Assembly: GCA_033964015.1 (NCBI GenBank)
Contig: CM066912.1
Coordinates: forward strand, 20,943,073-21,007,072
Reading direction: 5' to 3'
DNA: 64,000 bases
From: Scolanthus callimorphus
Lineage: Eukaryota; Cnidaria; Anthozoa; Actiniaria; Edwardsiidae
A program made the position numbers and the translations under genes. The notes beneath the pieces are model-generated. The model had not been told where the DNA came from. It did not search any database and saw nothing but the letters and a program-made list of their open reading frames with translations. Positions 58,001-64,000 of this stretch are shown here, in pieces (position 1 is the stretch's first letter; every line of letters begins with the position of its first letter).

Positions 58001-61000
58001 TAATGAAATTGTAGACCACATCTTAGAGATCTTACAACCGTAAACTTCATGCATTTCTTTTTTTTTCTATATGTTTTCTCTTAGGTCCAATCAGAGCTCG
58101 ATAGAGCAAAAGCAAAGAGAATCCAGACTTTACTGAAACTGCAATCAAATACTTACAACCTTGCCGAGGAAGAAAGTGGGGTAGATGCCAACATAAAAGT
58201 GAAACTAAGACATAGAAAGGACTCCAACAGAATAGAAAGGTTCGTTCTCTTATCATGTAGTTATAACAATCATAATAACGATGGTGGACGTGGTTGTCAT
58301 ATTCATACATGATTGACTTTGGTATAATTACTCAAGCCATCCCGCGCGCTGATTGGTCGAGACGTTCACATTGAAAGCATTGCGGATCGCGCGCCCACTT
58401 TATTACGAGAAACTAAGATGATGATAATGATGGTGACGATAGCCATGAACACAGTGTTATTACAGCGATGATAGTGGGACTGTGTATTTAATGCTGACTG
58501 GTGATTATTATACTATTCTTGCCAGACGTCTTGTGGCGCTTCATGATGTGCAACGTTAGGTAGAACAATTGCTAGTGGAGCGAATTTCAGATTGCTACAG
58601 TAAAGACAAAATTAATATACCAAGCCAATCGTGAACGAGAGAAATATAGGTTACTGCTCAATGGCTTCCTGGTCAGCCAATCATAAGACACATAAATCCA
58701 CTATCATGCGGTGAGCACGTGACTGTTTTTTTGTCAGCAAAGCCAAGTAAAAACACTATCACGCGGTGAGCACGTGATTACGAATACACAGCTGCATTTA
58801 GCTCAACATTTGATTGTCTGACAGAAACAAAGGTCCAAAAGTAGAGCGCAAATAGAAATACTTTTCCTGCACTAACTGAAATCCGCTCGATGTGACACTC
58901 ACATGTGATTATAAACCATGCAGGTATGAAGTAGAATGCCTGATATCCGAGCTGAGATGTCTAGACATGCACGAGTACGCCAATCATCTGGCACAAGCCA
59001 TGGTTAAGAAGGACCAGACAGAAGCTCAACTCCGACAAGAACTGAGACAAGGTAATGTGATCATCACATTTCGTGGTGGTTATTGAATCAGAAGATCCTG
59101 TTTCATTGTTCCTCGCGTTAAAGCAAACCCAGTTGGCTGTTGCAAAACATATACGTACCCCTCCCCCCATCCCATCGAGGAACTCCAAATTTCCCTAAAA
59201 ATTGCCCTTACTATCCCTGTGCAAATTCCTGCGGAAACTTGAAGCAGACTCTGTGGAAATTTCTCATTCTTTGAGACCCCTTTTGGAAATTCCAAAAATG
59301 GAAATGAATACCCTGTGGTAATTCTGATTCCCCCTCCTTCTTGCTCCCTTTCTTCTTCTTTTATCTGATTGGTCTAGGTACCTTTATTTCCATATTTTAT
59401 CAAAGCAAGTCTAAATCTATCAATGTTTCACTATTACAGTGTTACTTGTCATGACAACTTTCTGTTTGAAAAAAATAGGCATATTCTGTGGGAACTCTCA
59501 ATAGAGTCCTAAAGTTCAATAGAGACCAAATTTGAAAAAATTCGAATGTCAGATTTTTGTCCACAAACAATGAAAGACCCACTCCAAAGAACGTTGCATG
59601 CAAAAAATGAGGTGAATCGGTTGAAACGCGACCGAGATATGGCCCGCTGAATACTTAATCACTGTATTTTGGACTCAGTTCCAAAACAGTTCGGTGTAGC
59701 TTTCATTCGATATGCTCCTTCGAAATCAAGGGACAAATATTGCTAAATCGACAATTTGTTTCTTTGACGTCATCACTTTAGGACTAGATGCCGTAGAACA
59801 AAAGCGTTTTGCTTTGTTCTTGCATGGATGATTACTTAAAGTAACTGTGACATAGGTAACCCCTTCGATATCTCGTTAATGTTTCTGTTGTAAGAACGCA
59901 AACGCGTAGCAGGGATGGAACGGAAGGAGAAACACGACGAGCAGACCAGACAAAGAGAAGAGGAGAGACAGCGGATACTTGAAGAGAACGAAAGACAGGA
60001 GCGCGAGAAGAGAGAAAGGTAACAACGGGGGCGGGTGTGATGCTTCTCCTGCTTTTTGTTAAGAAAATTAAAGGCCCATAGTCAACTGGGAACCTTTGAG
60101 CTTTGTTTTCAATTGGATCTATTGTTATTCAACAGCTGTGATTTGCTGGTACTGTAAGTCCCAAAGGGGTTCCTATTGTTCTTCACATTTCACAAGTTGA
60201 AACTGAAAATTTGCATCGAATTTTCAACTGCGTTTTATTCTTGTGAGCCTGCAATGCGACTTGCCTGCTTATGGGCCTTTAAGGTATAAGGGACCGGTCA
60301 TTATTCGTCGCGGAGGATTTTTGTTGGTCGGGGAACACTTCATTTTTGGGCAAGCGAAAGGGGGGATCTCTCGAAACCTGAAGCCCTGAAAAGGGGACCA
60401 CAAGACAGTTTTCAAAGGAGTTATTCAAGCAGCTATTATCTCAATTTGCATTTTTCTAGTTCACTTCTTTCGATGCGTTAAAAATTCCGGCGCGCACGAA
60501 ACGAAGACTACGCTCGCGTTGTTTAAAATGCCTACGAATACCGTTACAAGAACATGTGTATCGTGGCGAGGAAAAACAAACTCCCCCCAAAAATACCACT
60601 TGGGTAAGCGTGAGATACAAGCATAGAAATTCGACATTTGGGCCGCACTTCAGACCATGAATAGTAATATTTTCGTAATTTGCGGTAATGGTCATCTACC
60701 TTTTCTCTAGGACTTGATGAAATATGCGCAACGAAAGAAAAATGCGATCTGTTTCTGTAAAATCCTTTCTACTTGTTCAAATAGGGGGGGCACGAAGTCT
60801 TTCAACAGCTCTGAGGGGGATCACATCAATCATACTACTTATAAAGGGGAATCAGGCTACTTTAGACGGCTAGAAGCCACTTGTTCGGCAAACACCCGTA
60901 TCGAGAGAAATTATGCGCGCTAAAAATTTGTTTCGTTTATTGCGTCGAGTTACTCACTAGAAAAGGTCTTGCGGGCAGAGGTTGCACGCACATTGCACAA

Positions 61001-62872
61001 CCAGATAGTTGCATAAGGTAGCCGTATAGCAAAGACTTTTCAGTGATGGGGGATGTAGCATAGAATATATTTATGAAGATAACACCTTGGTCAAAATGGA
61101 GCTCGGAATTCCAGGTGGGTGGTCAAAGTAGAGCTTGGAATTCCAGGGTGGTTAAGCGCAATTTCCAAGGTACTCATGAGGAAATCACTGGAATTCCAGG
61201 TTATTTGGTTCAAATTAAATAAATCGAGGGTGGGTAGCTGTGAATGGGTTTCTGAAAGGGGGTGGTCTGCGATTTCTTTTTTGCATTAATGATTAGCTTT
61301 TCCACGTTTAGAGAGGAGCTTGAGCGACAAAGACGAAAGGATGAGGCAATAAAGCAGAGAGCTCATAATATGAAACTATGGGAGAGCTACACTCAGTCTG
61401 TACTCGCTACTGAGATAACCAGGTATTTTGCAATTTTCAAAAGCTAACGCCGCCAAACTGCTTGACCGTGACTCCCAGTAACGCATTGTTTTATAAGTAA
61501 AAAAGATGGCGTCGCTTAGTTGATTTTGACCCCTAAAAGGTACCAGCAAGACGTTTTTCCCTCAATTTTCTCTCGTACTTTTTACTAGGGAAAATACGTC
61601 TGAAATTCAGGAGCTACCAACTAGTGTGATTTGCTAGATTTGCTAGAACGACCCTCCAACAGGTACCTATCTGGAAAAAATTACAAGTTTTCGATTCTTA
61701 CCCCCAAAAAGGTACCACAGGCCTGATATTAAACCCTAAAAGGTACGACGAGCACCCCCGCCAAAAACATATTGGAGCCACCCACCACCTAAAACGTATC
61801 GACGTATCAAAATCGAATATTTAATGACGACACGTTGCGCCGGCCTATAAAACTAACGATGTCAGTGATGTGAATGTGTGAATGAATATAAGATGATGAT
61901 AGTGATGATCATTAGTAGGCGGATGAACTTTTCGATAGAGGGATGTGGCGGTTATGTTTTGATCGCTCGAAGTGGCTGAGGTTCAAAGAGCACCTGTGTA
62001 GGAGCTTGTTGAATTTGACTCATAACGATTTGGCTGCTGATGTGGATGCGCTTGAGTTATAATTGTATATAGTTATCGTGTGTTTTAAAGAGAGGAAAAA
62101 AGATGAGCAGGGGAGCAACAGGAGGAGGAGGAAGAGCAAGAAAAGCATTGGGAGGAAGAGGATATGGAAGAGGAAGAGCGGGAGCGAAAAGAGGGGTGGG
62201 GGAGGAAGAGGATGTGGAAGAGGAGGAAGGTCGAGGGAGGAGGAGGAGGAGGAGGAAGAGCAAGAAAAGCATTGGGGAGGAAGAGGATATGGAAGAGGAA
62301 GAGCAGGAGCGAAAAGAGGGGTGGGGGAGGAAGAGGATGTGGAAGAGGAGGAAGGTCGAGGGACGAGGAGGGAGGAGGAGGAGGAAGAGGATATGGAAGA
62401 GAAAATGGAAGAGAAAGAGCGGGAGCGAAAAGAGGGGTGGGGGAGGAAGAGGATGTGGATGTGGATGTGGAAGAGGAAGAGCGGGAGCGAAAAGAGGGGT
62501 GGGGGAGGAAGAGGATATGGAAGAGGAAGAGCGGGAGCGAAAAGAGGAGTGGGGGAGGAAGAGGATGTGGACGAGGAGGAAAGTCGAGGGACGAGGAAAT
62601 GAGAAGGAGAAAGAGGAGGAAAAGAGTGGGAGGACAACGAGGAGGAAAACTTTAAATGTACAATGTGGAAAAGAGTCAGTATTTCCATTTACAATTTTAT
62701 CATTGAGAGAATGAACTTCTTTTCGCCTTTTTTCCTCAGATCATTTACCTTCTCATACTTGCCTGCTCTCTACAAGAAACCCTTGCTACCGAATGACGGT
62801 AAAGACAACAACGACAAACTCAAGAATGTCAAGTCAAGATATTTAAAGGAACAAACTAAAAACAAAGATTAA
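52026..62872 (+). CDS. Gene D: long coiled-coil family protein (8 exons, ~1128 aa)
   Basis: Function is not recognised. Inferred exons are 52026-53707, 53998-54719, 55415-55744, 58085-58239, 58924-59051, 59895-60018, 61312-61422 and 62740-62872, all GT-AG with matching phases. Exon 1 begins MASLEDVDRDVCLAPASR and encodes a long polar, Ser-rich, probably disordered region unique to D. It needs two extra bases (near 53330 and 53652, both beside A-runs) to stay open to its 5' splice site. Exon 2 is basic and Ser-rich (RRRKSSVVRLQSNVRDQIRK, HSRRSSAVLTPEALRRGSID). The family core follows: LEAKKTLLEARILAQEQ in exon 3, VQSELDRAKAKR in exon 4, ELRCLDMHEYANHL in exon 5, an E/R/K helix in exons 6-7 and LATEITR-SFTFSYLPALYKK across exons 7-8. 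There is no signal peptide or membrane segment. It is the only intact-looking plus-strand member and has twice as many introns over the core as A or B. Confidence 0.8.
54879..55246. mobile_element. MITE in gene D intron 2 with repeated tggaaattcca words
   Basis: TIRs TGGGCTGTTCC and its complement border 368 bp. The interior holds at least eight copies of ctgtggaaattccag or its complement, plus a G-run at about 55188-55201. A second, partial copy with gaggaactccaaattt is in intron 5 at about 59155-59330. Related ggaatttcca words occur at about 61110-61200 and 63165-63385. Confidence 0.75.
56504..57375. repeat. 109-bp tandem array, exactly eight nearly identical units (gene D intron 3)
   Basis: Units start with gatgagctgcatgagaaacc and end with gcgttacgcgcgctct. 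Eight fit exactly into 872 bp, differing by only a handful of substitutions. A diverged, non-tandem relative containing gcaactggcatcgcaacaaa and catggccattagctgatga lies at about 57660-57770. The same lead-in occurs before the array at about 56455-56503, so the array grew from one half of a pre-existing duplicated segment. Confidence 0.9.
60448..60870. repeat. Copy of a dispersed element shared with gene A intron 4 (gene D intron 6)
   Basis: Phrases such as gcatttttctagttcactt, gggccgcacttca and aacagctctgag with gatcac match about 13478-14405 inside the TIR element of gene A intron 4, in the same order. A shorter match is at about 37990-38110. The copy here has lost the outer TIRs or they are not recognisable. 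Confidence 0.55.
62095..62650. repeat. Purine-rich minisatellite, ~50-bp unit, in gene D intron 7
   Basis: About 0.55 kb of the plus strand is almost pure A/G, built from gaggaagaggatatggaaga, gcgggagcgaaaagagg and ggtgggggaggaagagg words in units of roughly 50 bp with a mixed order. Several overlapping frames are open on both strands only because of the composition. It lies about 90 bp before the last exon of gene D, with purines on the sense strand. Confidence 0.85.
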
Positions 62873-64000
62873 TACAAAATAGTCAACTGTCACAATGAAC
62901 TGGATAGCAGAACGACATTCGATAAGAGCAATGTGCTGGCGCGGCGGAGAACAGTAAATTCTAAAGGAAACAGTCTAACATGTCTAATGGCTGATTACAT
63001 TTTAAAACCGCAACGCTAATGCTAATATAGTTATTCGCCAAAACTGCCTTCTGCCTTAAGAATCCGCGTATAAGCCTCACCTCCTTTCAAGTCAGGCCAA
63101 GTCAGCTGAAATGGCTGATTGCATTTTTAAATCGCACCGAGGGGGTTGACCCTCTTTAAAAAGACCCCCTACTGGAATTTCCATTTGTGAATCAGAGACC
63201 CTCCCCTGCCTAATACATGTCTCCCTACCTGGAATTTCCATTCTGGCAAAATACCCCTGGAAAAACTATTTAGGGATAAAATGTCCCTGGAAAGTTAACC
63301 CCTCCCCCTTGGAATTTCCAAGCGCCAGACTCACACCCTCCCGTGGAAATTCCCGAGTCCCCTGGAATCTTCCACTGGAAAATTTTCCATAGGACCTCAA
63401 TTCCCCCCCGTGTGGTTTGAAAATGGAATCAGCCAGTATAGGGAGGAATACTGTCAACTGTCATTCGTTTACCACAGGTATCCCGAGCTATAGAGTTTTG
63501 TGTTTGTTGTTGTGCAGTCGATTCAAAGTTCAAAGCGCGGCACTTTAGGTCAAAGCTAAGGGAAAAACCTACAGCTTGTTGATTTTGTTTGATTTATGCG
63601 AAAAAATGCCTGCTCAGTGTTCAGTCGAGCGTGTGTTTTTGCATGCCAAAAATCGTGTGATTTTGTGAAATCAAGTGGTTGTTTCTGTTTAGAAATCCGA
63701 ACCTCTGATTCCCTCAGCTTCTCTGGTCAGTAGAAAAAATCACTCTTCTACGCAATTTACCAGAGATTCGGGAGATTTAGTGTCAGTCTGCAGTGCGTTT
63801 GATGGTAGAGCCTTCCAAATTCCTGCATGTAGCAATGGCCGGTTTGGTAGTCAAAGGGTTACTTAGGTTCTTAGTTTCTACGGAGGAGACATTATGATCG
63901 ATTACCAGAAAAAAAATATAACGTGTGTTTTCTTCATTATTAATATATTCAACGAAAAATGAAAGGAATAGGAAGACAGAAATGCAAGAAAAATGGCACA
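62873..64000. other. Downstream flank of gene D; repeat fragments only
   Basis: No gene is seen. About 63160-63420 contains several ggaatttcca and ctggaatt words from the family found in gene D introns. The remainder shows no coding frame of note up to the window end. Confidence 0.4.

Noticed and set aside
62020..62714. Several overlapping Glu/Gly/Arg-rich and Ser/Pro/Leu-rich frames on both strands
   Set aside because: All come from the purine-rich minisatellite in an intron of gene D; composition alone keeps the frames open.

Overview
The window looks like nuclear DNA of a non-bilaterian or marine invertebrate metazoan, most likely an anthozoan cnidarian (stony coral or sea anemone). The reasons are genes split by GT-AG introns, long intergenic and intronic stretches packed with MITEs and foldback elements, a CR1/L2-like LINE, a Penelope-like remnant and Helentron-like elements with tandem cores. 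The organism is an inference; no diagnostic marker gene is present.

The main content is a dispersed cluster of five paralogous genes for a coiled-coil protein family I do not recognise. They are gene A (minus, 11937-18895, 5 exons), gene B (minus, 23271-29913, 5 exons), gene C (minus, about 34390-35562, one uninterrupted open frame), gene E (minus, 44616-45418, intronless and broken) and gene D (plus, 52026-62872, 8 exons, about 1128 aa). They share a Ser-rich N-terminal part with RRxS-type sites, an LLEAR coil block, an LRKIQxxLDRARARR block, an ELHxLGxxxxAKNL block, a long E/K/R helix and a C-terminal aromatic tail of the form TRxWSFSYFPPIK. Intron positions differ between the paralogs. Two other genes sit between C and E as a divergent pair: a charged protein of about 144 aa (minus, 40251-40684) and a single-exon class I SAM methyltransferase (plus, 41068-41877).

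Layout: 0.3-5.0 kb is one large imperfect inverted repeat. 5-11.8 kb is a nest of MITE and foldback elements, including a long-TIR element with an 11-bp target duplication abutting a TTAA-flanked piggyBac-like element. 12-19 kb is gene A with TE-filled introns. 20.8-22.7 kb is a 5'-truncated LINE. 23-30 kb is gene B, whose introns carry a Helentron-like element with a 128-bp tandem array and CAATGA-rich repeats. 32.0-34.0 kb is a 42-bp polypyrimidine minisatellite beside gene C. 35.6-40.2 kb is TE-derived. 42.7-44.6 kb holds a long-TIR element and the Penelope-like remnant. 47.3-49.2 kb is a second Helentron-like element, again with a 128-bp period and a CRE-like palindrome. 52-63 kb is gene D, with an eight-unit 109-bp array and a purine-rich minisatellite in its introns.

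Nearly every coding unit (A, B, D, E, the 144-aa gene and the LINE) shows reading-frame breaks of the same sign, one base too few. Most sit in or next to short homopolymers. This suggests base undercalling in the assembly rather than widespread pseudogenisation. Gene E also carries in-frame stops and looks genuinely dead.
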